Part shown: one piece after another, positions 16,475 through 25,486 of the stretch
Position numbering within the stretch: the first letter of the stretch is position 1
How the letters are laid out: each line of letters starts with the position of its first letter
NCBI GenBank assembly: GCA_030750865.1
Contig: JASMHE010000008.1
Location: forward strand, 62,001 to 126,000
DNA length: 64,000 bases
Source: Alphaproteobacteria bacterium
GTDB taxonomy: Bacteria; Pseudomonadota; Alphaproteobacteria; Micavibrionales; Micavibrionaceae
Reading direction: 5' to 3'
The notes under the pieces: model-generated
Told to the model about the DNA's origin: nothing
Database searches by the model: none
What the model saw: only the letters and a program-made list of their open reading frames with translations
Made by a program: the position numbers and the translations under genes

Positions 16475-16498
16475 AAAACACATCCGAAAATGTGTTTT
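16475..16498 (-). terminator. A/T-rich hairpin terminator of the phosphatase-fold gene
   Basis: AAAACACAT (16475-16483) pairs perfectly with ATGTGTTTT (16490-16498) around a 6-base loop, and the minus strand continues in T. It is 36 bases past the stop of the gene ending at 16534. The same DNA lies upstream of rpoH, so it also shields the rpoH promoter. Confidence 0.6.
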
Positions 16499-16533
16499 AA
16501 ATCAGTGCGTTAAATATATTAAGAAATCAAATA

Positions 16534-17403
16534 CTAGATATCGAGAATATCGATAACATTGGCCTCTTGATCAAATCCGGCAGCAACCAGAGAGCCACCG
16601 AACCCGCAACCGCCGTCAATGGTGGCGGTAACGCAGTTAATGTGCATGCCCTTATGTTTCGGATCGTAGCCGCGTATCACGCGTTTAAACGGATCATATT
16701 CACGTGTGATGTCCTGAAAATTATGGCGTGACCACCAGAAACTATCACCTTGTCGTTCCAGATTCTCGGATGGGTTAATGCCGGCATTCACGAACAGCAT
16801 CGGTGCAGGGGCATCGGGAATGGTTTCGGGGTGTGGTGTCGGCACGTTTGTATGTCCGGCACGTTTTAAATGCGTCTGGAATATTTCATGACCGGGTTTA
16901 CTGCGGATACGCTGGCGGATTTTTCCGGTCCAGCGGGCCAGTGCGACACAGCCTTCGCGTGCGGCTTCAATACCGTCATGCGCATCAAAGCCATAATCTT
17001 CGAGGGTCGAAGCAACACCATTACCCAGCATCCAGACGAAATCGTCCACCGGATTAGGCGAGAAATGGAGTTGTAATGTTTTTTGCCACATTTCTTCCTG
17101 ATTACCGCGCAGGTAAACAAGATCATCAACCAGCATGCCCGGCATAGCCAAAACCATACGGCGGAATGTCAGCAGTTCGTCGATGACGGCACATGGCGCG
17201 TTGCCGTGTCCGAGATAATTTCCCAGATAAATGATGCGGTCGCCGGGGCGGATACGCTCGAAAAGGTGATCGTGCAGCTTTTCAAGTCTGTTTAACTCGC
17301 CATGTATCGCAGAGACAGCCCATACGCGTCCGGGCGTACCGAGATGTGCGAAGCGAGAATCCGAGTCTGTTTTTATATTGGTGTGCGTCATACGCAAATG
17401 CAA
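16534..17403 (-). CDS. PPP-type phosphatase-fold protein, probable pseudoenzyme
   Basis: A 289-residue cytoplasmic protein whose layout follows the Ser/Thr phosphatase (PPP) metallophosphoesterase family, but with nearly every metal ligand replaced. Compared with the family motifs: GDxHG reads SAIHG (31-35); GDxxDRG reads GNYLGHG (61-67); GNHE reads GNQE (100-103); the later HAG reads NAG (FVNAGINPS); GHT reads GYD (VIRGYDPKH). Backbone residues around the motifs are kept (Gly, Asn, the C-terminal IDGGCGFGG turn), so the fold is probably intact and the gene is not decaying. A binding or regulatory role is likelier than catalysis. ATG 17403 or 17391 are both possible. It lies between carD and rpoH. 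Confidence 0.7.
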   Translation of the reverse strand: MHLRMTHTNIKTDSDSRFAHLGTPGRVWAVSAIHGELNRLEKLHDHLFERIRPGDRIIYLGNYLGHGNAPCAVIDELLTFRRMVLAMPGMLVDDLVYLRGNQEEMWQKTLQLHFSPNPVDDFVWMLGNGVASTLEDYGFDAHDGIEAAREGCVALARWTGKIRQRIRSKPGHEIFQTHLKRAGHTNVPTPHPETIPDAPAPMLFVNAGINPSENLERQGDSFWWSRHNFQDITREYDPFKRVIRGYDPKHKGMHINCVTATIDGGCGFGGSLVAAGFDQEANVIDILDI

Positions 17404-17535
17404 AAAAGATCAAGAAGTGTGTGTTTTAAAGAGAAGCGGCATAAAACCGGATTCTGTGAAGAAGTAATTACCAGAATCAATACCAGTATACAGTAAAATC
17501 AGGCGATTACAAATATATAGCGTGAAAAAAGTTTG

Positions 17536-17565
17536 CAATAAAAAAGCCCCGTCTGAACGAGGCTT
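17536..17565 (-). terminator. Terminator of carD
   Basis: AAGCCCCG (17544-17551) pairs with CGAGGCTT (17558-17565) with one internal mismatch and a six-base loop. On the minus strand a T-run follows (plus A-run from 17540). It lies 28 bases after the carD stop. Confidence 0.85.
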
Positions 17566-17593
17566 TGTTTATTCGTTTATAATGGGGCGCGTC

Positions 17594-18121
17594 TTACGCT
17601 GCGGCCGCTGTTGCTTCCTGCTTTTTACCCAGCATTGTTTCCAGCTGTTCAGCAGCTTGCAGTTCAGAGATATCCTCGACTGCGGCGACTTCGCGTGCCA
17701 GACGCTCAAGCGCGGATTGGTAAATCTGGCGTTCGCTGTATGATTGTTCGATCTCGTCGCTGTTGCGCTTCAGGTCGCGAAGCACTTCTGCGATTGAAAC
17801 AGGATCGCCTGAGTTGATTTTTGTTTCATATTCCTGTGCGCGGCGGCTCCACATTGCGCGACGAACTTTCGCTTTGCCTTTCAGTGTATCCATTGCGTCC
17901 TGAAGACGTGATTCTGTGCAAAGACGGCGCAGGCCTGAATTTTCCGCCTTCATGACAGGCACTTTAAGGCGCATACGGTCTTTTTCAAAAGAAATCGTGT
18001 AAAGCTTTACTTCCATACCACTGATAGACTGTGTTTCTACGCCTTCCACCTGACCAACACCGTGTGCTGGATATACTACATAATCGCCCGCCTGAAATTT
18101 AACGTTGTTATCGTTCGTCAT
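17594..18121 (-). CDS. carD: CarD/CdnL family RNA-polymerase-binding regulator
   Basis: Binds the RNA polymerase beta subunit and stabilises open complexes at many promoters, notably rRNA. The N-terminal Tudor-like RNAP-interaction domain opens with FQAGDYVVYPAHGVGQVEGVE. The C-terminal helical DNA-binding domain includes LCTESRLQDAMDTLKGKAKVRRAMWSRR-like helices with the expected Trp. Start: ATG 18121 (MTNDNNVKF) has AAGGTG nine bases upstream, so it is preferred to a GTG four codons earlier. The protein is 175 residues, normal for the family. The pairing of carD with fdxA is common in alphaproteobacteria, and rpoH close by makes this a transcription-control neighbourhood. Confidence 0.93.
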   Translation of the reverse strand: MTNDNNVKFQAGDYVVYPAHGVGQVEGVETQSISGMEVKLYTISFEKDRMRLKVPVMKAENSGLRRLCTESRLQDAMDTLKGKAKVRRAMWSRRAQEYETKINSGDPVSIAEVLRDLKRNSDEIEQSYSERQIYQSALERLAREVAAVEDISELQAAEQLETMLGKKQEATAAAA

Positions 18122-18327
18122 ATTATTTTTCACCTTTATTTGCGTTGAACTCGGTATATCACTCTCTCGCTCTTAACTATGAGGAGAAAAAAGGACCAAC
18201 ACACCCTCTGATGCGTAAGTATTTTGCCCCAGCAGAGGTATGGCTTCTTTTCAAAACCGTCCGTGATATGAAGATGTACCTTACCCCAATTTTCGTAAAA
18301 TTTCAACTTTTATTTTTTAGGGGTGCA

Positions 18328-18350
18328 TAAAAACCCTTGCTGGGCAATGG
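18328..18350 (-). terminator. Probable terminator of the phr-ldcA-fdxA operon
   Basis: CCTTGC (18335-18340) pairs with GCAATGG (18344-18350) around TGG with a one-base bulge. On the minus strand this is followed by GGGTTTTTATG. It lies 22 bases after the fdxA stop. The stem is short, hence moderate confidence. Confidence 0.5.
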
Positions 18351-18372
18351 ATACAGAAGGTTCTGTGTATGC

Positions 18373-18711
18373 TTAGTCACCTTCGCCAGGAGATTCGCTA
18401 AAGTGCTCTGGGTACTTGTTTTCAACGTCTTTAAACTCTTCCGCTTCGGGAAGCGGGTCTTTCTGGCGGGTAATATTCGGCCATTTTTCCGAATATTCGC
18501 GGTTCATCTCGATGAATTTGTCTGCGCCGTCCTCGACATCGGGAATGATAGCTTCGATTGGACATTCCGGTTCGCAGACACCGCAATCAATACATTCATC
18601 AGGATGAATGACGAGCATATTCTCGCCTTCATAGAAGCAATCTACCGGGCATACTTCTACGCAATCTGTGTACTTACATTTGATACAAACGTCTGTCACA
18701 ACAAAAGTCAT
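18373..18711 (-). CDS. fdxA: 7Fe ferredoxin (FdxA type)
   Basis: Small electron carrier with one [3Fe-4S] and one [4Fe-4S] cluster. The N-terminal half carries the cysteine pattern [18 protein letters not shown] and [12 protein letters not shown], typical of FdxA. The C-terminal ~50 residues are the acidic helical extension usual in this subfamily. AGGA sits eight bases before the ATG. It starts 17 bases after the LD-carboxypeptidase stop, so it is probably at the end of a photolyase-carboxypeptidase-ferredoxin transcript. carD follows downstream on the same strand after a gap of about 250 bases that must hold its own promoter. Confidence 0.95.
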   Translation of the reverse strand: MTFVVTDVCIKCKYTDCVEVCPVDCFYEGENMLVIHPDECIDCGVCEPECPIEAIIPDVEDGADKFIEMNREYSEKWPNITRQKDPLPEAEEFKDVENKYPEHFSESPGEGD

Positions 18712-18728
18712 GAAATTATCCTGCCTTT

Positions 18729-19643
18729 TTAGTGTTTAATCAGGGAGAGTTTTATCCTGTTGTCATCGACTTGTAAATTGCTTTGTGCGCCGATCGGGAA
18801 TGTAATCAGTTGATCACCATGTCCGAATGGCGCGTGTGTCACAACGGGATAGTCACGTTCTTGTGTCACGGCTTTGAAAAGGTCATGTATTGTATAACCG
18901 AATTTCTGCCGCCCTGTATCTTTTGTGTTGCTGAAATCACCGAGGATCAAGCCGTTGATCTTATCAAAGATTCCTGCATTGGATAATTGCAGGATCATGC
19001 GGTCATAACGGGATATTTCATCGCCGACATCTTCTAAAAATAAAAGCGCGCCGTCAAAGTCAGGTTGATAGGGTGTGCCCATCAGACTGATGAGCAAGCT
19101 GAGATTGCCGCCAACCAGATGTCCTGTGGCCTGACCATTTTGCATGGACCGGCTGCCGTTCATGTCAATATCCGTGATATCACCGTTGATCGTTTGCAAG
19201 GCAGCGTCCAGATAGCGCTCGTCTTGTACGCCTTCGCTTAGCCCCATCATCAACGGGCCGTGATAGGTGACAAAGCCGCAACGCTGCGCAATGACATTCA
19301 GTAATGGCGTGGTGTCGCTATAGCCGATGATGGGTTTTGGCGTTTTCTTGATCTGCGCGTAATCAAGATGCGGTAACATATATCCGGCGCGGTTCCCGCC
19401 GCGCGCTGCACAGATCGCTTTGATCTGCGGATCAGCGCACAAATCGTGGAAGGCATCGACTTTTTGCGAGGTGGTTCCGGCCGATTGATGTTCGCGGGCA
19501 TAGGTCTGTTCATGCACATAGGTTTGAAAGCCTCGCGCCTCGAGCATCTTGAGGGCACGATCAATCGCGCCGTGTTCTACAGCGCTTGAGGGCGAGAAGA
19601 TGCCGATCGTGTCACCGGACTGTAATGCGGGCGGGTAAATCAT
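18729..19643 (-). CDS. ldcA: LD-carboxypeptidase, peptidase family S66
   Basis: Cytoplasmic serine peptidase that removes the terminal D-Ala from murein tetrapeptides during peptidoglycan recycling; MccF self-immunity peptidases share the fold. The catalytic triad can be placed: nucleophile Ser109 in IIGYSDTTP, Glu204 in LFLEDVGDE, and His270/His275 in [10 protein letters not shown]. The 304-residue length is normal. No signal peptide. It begins 12 bases after the photolyase stop and is followed 17 bases later by fdxA. LdcA is the more likely role given no microcin genes nearby, but substrate assignment within S66 is uncertain. Confidence 0.85.
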   Translation of the reverse strand: MIYPPALQSGDTIGIFSPSSAVEHGAIDRALKMLEARGFQTYVHEQTYAREHQSAGTTSQKVDAFHDLCADPQIKAICAARGGNRAGYMLPHLDYAQIKKTPKPIIGYSDTTPLLNVIAQRCGFVTYHGPLMMGLSEGVQDERYLDAALQTINGDITDIDMNGSRSMQNGQATGHLVGGNLSLLISLMGTPYQPDFDGALLFLEDVGDEISRYDRMILQLSNAGIFDKINGLILGDFSNTKDTGRQKFGYTIHDLFKAVTQERDYPVVTHAPFGHGDQLITFPIGAQSNLQVDDNRIKLSLIKH

Positions 19644-19655
19644 TTCATATCTTTA

Positions 19656-21083
19656 TCAGAGTGATGAAAAACCATCAAGCGCGCGTTGGCGCGCGGCTTT
19701 GTGGTCAATAATCGGTTCGGGGTAATCTGTGCCGAGTGCAACACCGGCTTCGGCCAGAATGTGGTCCGGCGCGGCCCAGGGTTCAAACAGATATTTGTTC
19801 GGCAGGTCTTTTAATTCCGGTACATAGCGCCGTGTATAATGACCGTCCGGATCAAATTTTGTGCCTTGTGTGATGGGGTTGAAGATACGGAAATAGGGGG
19901 CAGCATCGGCGCCTGATCCGGCAATCCATTGCCAGCTGGCACTGTTATTGGCCAGATCCGCATCCAGTAACGTATCCCAGAACCAGTCTTCGCCATGCTT
20001 CCAGTGCAACATCAGATGTTTGACCAGAAAAGACCCGACAATCATGCGCACGCGATTATGCATATAACCCGTTTGCCATAGTTCACGCATGCCTGCATCG
20101 ACAATCGGGTATCCGGTTTGTCCTTTTTGCCAGCGCGCCAGATCATCGGGGCTGTCGCGCCACGGGAACTGATCGAATTTTGTTTGAAAGTTTTTGCTGG
20201 GCAGGGTCGGGAAGTGATACAGCAGATGATAGGAAAATTCGCGCCAGCCAAGTTCGCTGTGAAAGCAATCCGTATCTGTTTCAAGTCCTTTTGCGACCTT
20301 TACGGTTGCCGCGCGGTGCCAGACATCACGTGGCGATATTTCACCAAAATGTAAATGCGGGGAAAGGCGGGATACATTGGTCCGGTCAGGATGATCGCGT
20401 CCTGTCTTATACTGTTCCAACCCGTTTTCAAGGAAATCATCAAGGCGTTTTTGCGCGCCGTCTTCACCGGGAGTCCAGTGCGGCTCTATTTGCTTGTGCC
20501 ACGGGATATCGGGCAGAAGGTCAAGCGTATCGACCGCAGGGCGGTCAATATCACTGACATAAGACAGACGTGTCGGGGCAGGCAGCGGCTCTGCCGGTGC
20601 GCCGTAGCGTTCAACGCAGGCTTTTTTATAAAAGGGGGTGAAAACCCTGTATGGCGTGCCGTCATCTTTGCGGGTATCCCACGGTTCAAACATGAGGCCT
20701 GCATTGTAACTATGCACTGCGCGTCCGTCGTCTTTCAGGGTCGCTTTCAGGTCTTTGTCCCGCTTGAGGCGCCAGGGTTCGTAACAGCGATTCCAGTAAA
20801 TATCCTGCACGTCGTATTCTGCCGCAATCGCCGGAATAATATCGGCCGCACTGCCTGTGCGCAGGACGAGATTACCGTTCAGGCTGTCATTCAATGATTG
20901 AAGGCTGTGATGCAACCAGAGTTTACTCGCTGCGCCCATCGGCCAGTCTGACATTTGTTCGTCTTTGTCCAGAATGTAGAGCGGAATGATCGGACGACCG
21001 CTTTCATAAGCGTGATAAAGCGCCGGATTATCATTGCGGCGTAGATCGAGACGAAACCATACAAGCGCAGGTGATGATGTCAT
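19656..21083 (-). CDS. phrB: Deoxyribodipyrimidine photolyase (class I CPD type)
   Basis: Light-driven repair of UV-induced cyclobutane pyrimidine dimers. The 475-residue protein has the N-terminal antenna-binding alpha/beta domain (ALVWFRLDLRRNDNPALYHA) and the FAD-binding helical domain. The latter shows SRLSPHLHFGEISPRDVW, GWREFSYHLLYHFP, GQTGYPIVDAGMREL, TGYMHNRVRMIVGSFL, LLDADLANNSASWQWIAGSG and APYFRIFNP. These cover the FAD-contacting residues and the electron-transfer tryptophans. It is the first gene of the probable phr-ldcA-fdxA run. A cryptochrome-type function cannot be excluded, but every photolyase motif is intact. Confidence 0.95.
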   Translation of the reverse strand: MTSSPALVWFRLDLRRNDNPALYHAYESGRPIIPLYILDKDEQMSDWPMGAASKLWLHHSLQSLNDSLNGNLVLRTGSAADIIPAIAAEYDVQDIYWNRCYEPWRLKRDKDLKATLKDDGRAVHSYNAGLMFEPWDTRKDDGTPYRVFTPFYKKACVERYGAPAEPLPAPTRLSYVSDIDRPAVDTLDLLPDIPWHKQIEPHWTPGEDGAQKRLDDFLENGLEQYKTGRDHPDRTNVSRLSPHLHFGEISPRDVWHRAATVKVAKGLETDTDCFHSELGWREFSYHLLYHFPTLPSKNFQTKFDQFPWRDSPDDLARWQKGQTGYPIVDAGMRELWQTGYMHNRVRMIVGSFLVKHLMLHWKHGEDWFWDTLLDADLANNSASWQWIAGSGADAAPYFRIFNPITQGTKFDPDGHYTRRYVPELKDLPNKYLFEPWAAPDHILAEAGVALGTDYPEPIIDHKAARQRALDGFSSL

Positions 21084-21204
21084 GACTATTTATTCCGCCT
21101 TTTGTCGTGTATCTGCTGTGCAACGCGACAGCGAAGGCGCGTTTTTATGCCCGGTCTTTTCATGTTTGTTTTTATGCCCAGTCCTGAAGCGTAATCTTGG
21201 GGGC

Positions 21205-22170
21205 TTAATCTTTCAGGGCAGAGATGATCTCATCGCGGACTTCGTCTGCTTTCAGGTTGTCCACCTGACATGTTCCGGCCGCTTGGTGTCCGCCGCCGCC
21301 ATATTCCAGCATGAGATTGCCGACCTGCGTGTCTGACGTTTTGTTTAGAATGGATTTACCAACGGCAATAACCGTATTTTGTCTGTTGCGCCCCCACATG
21401 ATGTGCATAGACACATTACATTGCGGGAAGAGGGCATAGATCACAAAACGGTTTCCGGCCCAGATTGTCTCTTCGCGGCGCAGGTCCAGCACCACAACAT
21501 TTTTGTGAACCATAGAGCAACGCTGGATCTGTTCACGGAATTTGATTTCGTGCTCTTTGTAGATATCAACGCGTTCTTTAACATCGGGCAGGGCCAGAAT
21601 GTCGGATATGGATTTTTGCTGACGGCAATGGTCGATCAAATTCATCATCAAATTATAGTTGGAGATGCTGAAATCGCGAAAACGGCCGAGGCCCGTGCGC
21701 GAATCCATAATAAAGCTGAGAAGTTCCCACCCTTCGGGGTTCAGAATGTCATCCTTTGTGAAAGCGGCCGAATCGGCTTTGTCAACGGCATCCAGCATGT
21801 TTGGATGAATGTTTGATAGTTTCGGATTGTCTTTGCCGCCGAAATAATTATACACGACGCGCGCGGCTGACGGTGCGCTCGGGTCGATGATGTGGTTGTC
21901 GTGCGGTTGTTCCACACGCGTTTTTTCACTGTCGTGATGGTCGAAGCACAAGAAGATATTTTCATTATAGGGCAGGTTGGTTGAAATATCGTTTTGCGAT
22001 ACGTCGATACGTTTGTCCTGTAAATCTTTCGGATGCACAAACAGAATGTCATCTTCAATAATGCCAAGTTCTTTGAGGATGACACCGCAGACCAGACCAT
22101 CCATATCACTGCGTGTGATCAAGCGGTATTTTTTGTTCGGATCGGGCATCAGACGATTTTGTTCAGACAT
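21205..22170 (-). CDS. DHH-family phosphoesterase (nanoRNase/exopolyphosphatase-like)
   Basis: A 321-residue cytoplasmic DHH/DHHA1 phosphoesterase. The N-terminal metal site appears as ITRSDMDGLVCGVIL (in place of the usual xHxDxDG) and CFDHHDSE, the DHH-type motif. The C-terminal DHHA1 substrate domain ends with LMLEYGGGGHQAAGTC. Members cleave short RNA, cyclic dinucleotide products or polyphosphate; the substrate here is open. The first motif has Arg-Ser where many members have His, so metal binding may differ. Start: ATG 22170 (MSEQNRL) with GAGGT upstream; an ATG six codons earlier has no ribosome binding site. It is separated from clpX by 160 bases and a terminator. Confidence 0.8.
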   Translation of the reverse strand: MSEQNRLMPDPNKKYRLITRSDMDGLVCGVILKELGIIEDDILFVHPKDLQDKRIDVSQNDISTNLPYNENIFLCFDHHDSEKTRVEQPHDNHIIDPSAPSAARVVYNYFGGKDNPKLSNIHPNMLDAVDKADSAAFTKDDILNPEGWELLSFIMDSRTGLGRFRDFSISNYNLMMNLIDHCRQQKSISDILALPDVKERVDIYKEHEIKFREQIQRCSMVHKNVVVLDLRREETIWAGNRFVIYALFPQCNVSMHIMWGRNRQNTVIAVGKSILNKTSDTQVGNLMLEYGGGGHQAAGTCQVDNLKADEVRDEIISALKD

Positions 22171-22282
22171 GAAAGACCTCTTTTTCATTTGAAAACATTA
22201 CCTTAAAGGATAACGTATAATAGAACGTTAATAAAGATAGCATTTTCAGCTTTCTCGATTTGGCATTCTGTTTTGAGTGCAT

Positions 22283-22309
22283 AAAAAAAGCGGACAATCT
22301 GCCCGCTTT
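22283..22309 (-). terminator. Terminator of clpX
   Basis: AAAGCGG (22287-22293) pairs with CCGCTTT (22303-22309). On the minus strand a T-run of seven follows. It lies 22 bases after the clpX stop. Confidence 0.88.
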
Positions 22310-22331
22310 CTTTGTGATTTCTGTGTGACGA

Positions 22332-23702
22332 TTACGCTGACTTTTCGTCGCTGTCCTTGTCTTTTTTGTCTTTATCGTCGTCTTTATCTTTGGATTTTTC
22401 GTCATCATCATCCGAATCATTTTTCTCGTCCTTATCGTCTTTCTTAGACTTTTTCTTAGTCTTTTTCTTTTCTTTGACGAGTTTCGGCTGCTTGTCTTTT
22501 TTGACGGTGTCTGCTTCGACAACAACTTCGCTGACATCATCCATGTCAGGCACGTCGAACATGCAGTCCATCAACAGGTTCTCAACGATAGAGCGCAAGC
22601 CACGCGCGCCGGTTTTGCGTTCGATCGCTTTTTCGGCAATGGCTTTCAGTGCACCGTCCGTGAAGGTTAGCTGCACGCCTTCCATTTCGAACAAGCGTTG
22701 ATATTGTTTCACGATAGCGTTTTTCGGCTCTGTCAGAATTTGCACAAGGGCATCAACATCCAGATCACGCAAGGTTGCGAAAACAGGTACACGGCCGATA
22801 AATTCAGGGATCAGGCCATAACGCAACAAATCTTCCGGTTCAAGGTCGGCCAGTAACTCACCTGTGCTGCGCTTATCCAAGCCGCGTACATCGGCACCAA
22901 AACCGATTGTTGTGCCGCGTCCACGTTCAGCGATCACCTTATCAATACCGGCGAAAGCACCGCCGCAGACAAACAAAATGTCTGTTGTGTCAACTTGCAG
23001 GAATTCTTGTTGCGGATGTTTACGTCCACCCTGTGGCGGTACACTTGCAACCGTACCTTCCATCAATTTCAGCAAGGCCTGCTGCACACCTTCACCCGAT
23101 ACATCGCGTGTGATGGACGGGTTATCGGATTTACGGCTGATCTTGTCGATCTCATCGATATAGACAATGCCGCGCTGTGCGCGTTCAACGTTATAATCGG
23201 ATGCCTGTAACAATTTCAGAACGATGTTTTCAACATCTTCACCAACATAACCGGCTTCGGTCAATGTTGTTGCGTCGGCCATTGTGAACGGCACATCCAG
23301 AATACGGGCCAGTGTTTGTGCCAGCAATGTTTTACCGCAACCGGTCGGGCCGATCAGCAGGATGTTTGATTTTGTCAGCTCCACCTCGGAATCACTTTGG
23401 CTGTGTTCCATACGTTTATAGTGGTTATGGACGGCAACGGACAGCACACGTTTGGCTTCTTGTTGCCCGATCACATAATCATCAAGAACGGCTTTGATTT
23501 CGCTTGGTGCGGGAACGCCTTCACCTGAACGGACAACGGATGTCTCGCTTTCCTGACGAATGATATCCATGCAGAGTTCAACACACTCGTTACAGATAAA
23601 CACATTCGGACCAGCAATCAGCTTTCTGACCTCATGCTGGCTTTTGCCGCAAAAGGAACAATAAAGGGTGTTCTTACTATCACTGTTTTCGGATTTACTC
23701 AT
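22332..23702 (-). CDS. clpX: ATP-dependent Clp protease ATPase subunit ClpX, with charged C-terminal tail
   Basis: AAA+ unfoldase that feeds substrates to ClpP. The N-terminal zinc-binding domain has C15, C18, C37 and C40. Walker A is GPTGCGKT (118-125), Walker B is [10 protein letters not shown], the ClpP-contact loop is TIGFGADV, and [10 protein letters not shown]-like [14 protein letters not shown] is near the end of the core. The core finishes near residue 400. Then comes a ~55-residue tail almost entirely of Lys, Asp, Glu and Ser with alternating basic and acidic clusters, not present in E. coli ClpX (424 residues). No clpP or lon is adjacent, which is unusual since clpP-clpX-lon is common. 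Terminator follows. Confidence 0.95.
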   Translation of the reverse strand: MSKSENSDSKNTLYCSFCGKSQHEVRKLIAGPNVFICNECVELCMDIIRQESETSVVRSGEGVPAPSEIKAVLDDYVIGQQEAKRVLSVAVHNHYKRMEHSQSDSEVELTKSNILLIGPTGCGKTLLAQTLARILDVPFTMADATTLTEAGYVGEDVENIVLKLLQASDYNVERAQRGIVYIDEIDKISRKSDNPSITRDVSGEGVQQALLKLMEGTVASVPPQGGRKHPQQEFLQVDTTDILFVCGGAFAGIDKVIAERGRGTTIGFGADVRGLDKRSTGELLADLEPEDLLRYGLIPEFIGRVPVFATLRDLDVDALVQILTEPKNAIVKQYQRLFEMEGVQLTFTDGALKAIAEKAIERKTGARGLRSIVENLLMDCMFDVPDMDDVSEVVVEADTVKKDKQPKLVKEKKKTKKKSKKDDKDEKNDSDDDDEKSKDKDDDKDKKDKDSDEKSA

Positions 23703-23913
23703 AGAGATGTCCTTGTTGGAATGTCCTTTTCATTTACTACCGGATCGTCTAAACGACTCACCTTGTATCAATCTAGCGAAATCAAGAGGGGCTAGGCAAC
23801 CACTTTTGACACGAAAAAGAATACTAATACATGAGAATACTGTAATTTTTGTGAATGACAATGGCATAAATGACTTTTCTTATTATCTATCAAAGCTATA
23901 GTCTCTGGGTGGA

Positions 23914-24375
23914 ATGAATCACACACATGAAAAACAAACAGGTTTTGTGTTTATGGATTTTGAATCATTAGAAGAGTTGCGCGGCGCTTTTGCGCTTTTT
24001 GATGACTGGGAAGAGCGGTACCGTTTTTTGATTGAGCTGGGCGCTGTACTGCCCGATATGTCTGACGCGCTAAAGACCGATGGCGCGCTTGTGCCGGGCT
24101 GTACATCGCGTGTCTGGATGGTGCCGCGCGTTGTGGAAAATGATGCAGGGGACGCGGTTTTCCAGTTTATCGCGGATAGCGATGCCCAGATTGTGCGCGG
24201 GCTGGTCGCCATTTTGTTCGTTGCCTATAATGATTGTCCGGTCAAAGATATCGGTGATGTGGATATTGAAGCATTTTTCACGGATGTCGGCCTTGATAAA
24301 CATCTTAGCCCAAACCGTAGAAACGGCTTTTTCTCGATCGTGGAAAAAATAAAATCCTATGCGGCGGGTAATTAA
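23914..24375 (+). CDS. sufE: Cysteine desulfuration protein SufE
   Basis: Accepts sulfur from the cysteine desulfurase SufS on a conserved cysteine for Fe-S cluster assembly. The active Cys is in VPGCTSRVW (residue ~63). The rest of the fold is well matched: LRGAFALFDDWEERYRFLIELG at the start, and the C-terminal HLSPNRRNGFFSIVEKIKS helix. The 153-residue frame may start late: the first ATG (23914) has a GGTGG too close to it, and an ATG at 23953 (MDFESLEEL) would give the usual ~140 residues. No suf operon genes are adjacent; stand-alone sufE is common in alphaproteobacteria. Confidence 0.92.
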   Translation: MNHTHEKQTGFVFMDFESLEELRGAFALFDDWEERYRFLIELGAVLPDMSDALKTDGALVPGCTSRVWMVPRVVENDAGDAVFQFIADSDAQIVRGLVAILFVAYNDCPVKDIGDVDIEAFFTDVGLDKHLSPNRRNGFFSIVEKIKSYAAGN

Positions 24376-24502
24376 GCGCGTAATGAATACGCATTTGTTA
24401 TGAAAAAATTGTGTCTTGCTTCGCCTTGTGATATCTTTTGCAGCATAACGTAAGAATTATAAAAAATAACATATATACAGGGATAATCGGGAGGCAACGG
24501 CT

Positions 24503-25435
24503 ATGGCTGCATCCAAAGAACAGGTCAATCAGTTGGTTGAGGCATTTCTGGAGGTTCAAAATGAACGCGCGGAAATGCAAAAATATATCGTCGATGATTT
24601 GGAAAAACTGCGCGAAGAGAAAAAAGAAGCTATTCGCGTGAATATATTAAATCACCCTTCAATGAAAAATATCACGGCATGGGAAGATGATATTCCCGCT
24701 GATGCAACGGCAAAAGAAGTTGCGCTGGCGTGGGCGTATTATGATTTCGACCCCGAGGCAGCCAAGCTGAATATGATGGGGTATTTTGATGAAGCGTTGC
24801 GGGATTATATCGCCGATCTGTCAGCCCAGGACGATCATGACAGTAAAACAAGATATAACAGCATCATGTATTATTACGGCCTGCTGTCCAAGACAATCGG
24901 TGAGGTCGTGAACAAGATCAACGATACGATGTCTGTTTATCAGGAAAACGCACGGACATATTATCCGGGGCGTATTGGCCATTCCATTTTGTTCTGCGCA
25001 CCGGGCGAAGATGATCCGGACTGGACGGTTGTCAGCGCATTGTACCGGATCAATGATGACTGGACCGTTTCAATGCCCGATACCATAGACGGATATGGTC
25101 ACGCGTTGAAGCTTTCGATTGAAACGTTGGCTGAAGATGGAGAAACGACACTGACACAGGAATTTACAAATGCGACGATCTCTTGTGATGCTGGCGATAA
25201 AATCGAACCGATTGTTGTCAGTGCGCCGCACCTTAAAGACGCGCCGCAACGTGTATTGATGCAAGGGCATCTGGAATATCAAGGGGTGATGACACCTGTT
25301 AATCTTGGTTCGCAGTTACTGACAGCGGCAGAAAAGAAACGGCGTGATGATTACAATACGGCGATGGCCATTAGTCGCAGACATCTTCCCGCACCGAAAA
25401 TTAATCCGGATGATTTAAAGCCGCCGCAGCCTTAA
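24503..25435 (+). CDS. Protein of unknown function (310 residues)
   Basis: I do not recognise this protein. It is very probably real: GGGAGG lies ten bases before the ATG, the frame is long, and nothing overlaps it. Residues 1-50 form a charged helix likely to be a coiled coil (NQLVEAFLEVQNERAEMQ, DLEKLREEKKEA). Residues ~60-155 are helical (a Tyr-rich RYNSIMYYYGLLSKTIGEVV segment). Residues ~160-270 look beta-rich (HSILFCAPGEDDPDWTVV, INDDWTVSMPDTIDG). The end is a proline-rich tail. No signal peptide or membrane helix. It follows sufE by 127 bases and is convergent with a secreted protein gene. Confidence 0.65.
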   Translation: MAASKEQVNQLVEAFLEVQNERAEMQKYIVDDLEKLREEKKEAIRVNILNHPSMKNITAWEDDIPADATAKEVALAWAYYDFDPEAAKLNMMGYFDEALRDYIADLSAQDDHDSKTRYNSIMYYYGLLSKTIGEVVNKINDTMSVYQENARTYYPGRIGHSILFCAPGEDDPDWTVVSALYRINDDWTVSMPDTIDGYGHALKLSIETLAEDGETTLTQEFTNATISCDAGDKIEPIVVSAPHLKDAPQRVLMQGHLEYQGVMTPVNLGSQLLTAAEKKRRDDYNTAMAISRRHLPAPKINPDDLKPPQP

Positions 25436-25486
25436 TTGACGCTACCGCGGCTGTGATGGTCGCTGTTGTTGCGCTATTTATTTACA

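Noticed and set aside
22357-22701. Plus-strand Ser-rich frame opposite the clpX tail
   Set aside because: It is the antisense of the Lys/Asp codon repeats in clpX; no start signal and low-complexity product.
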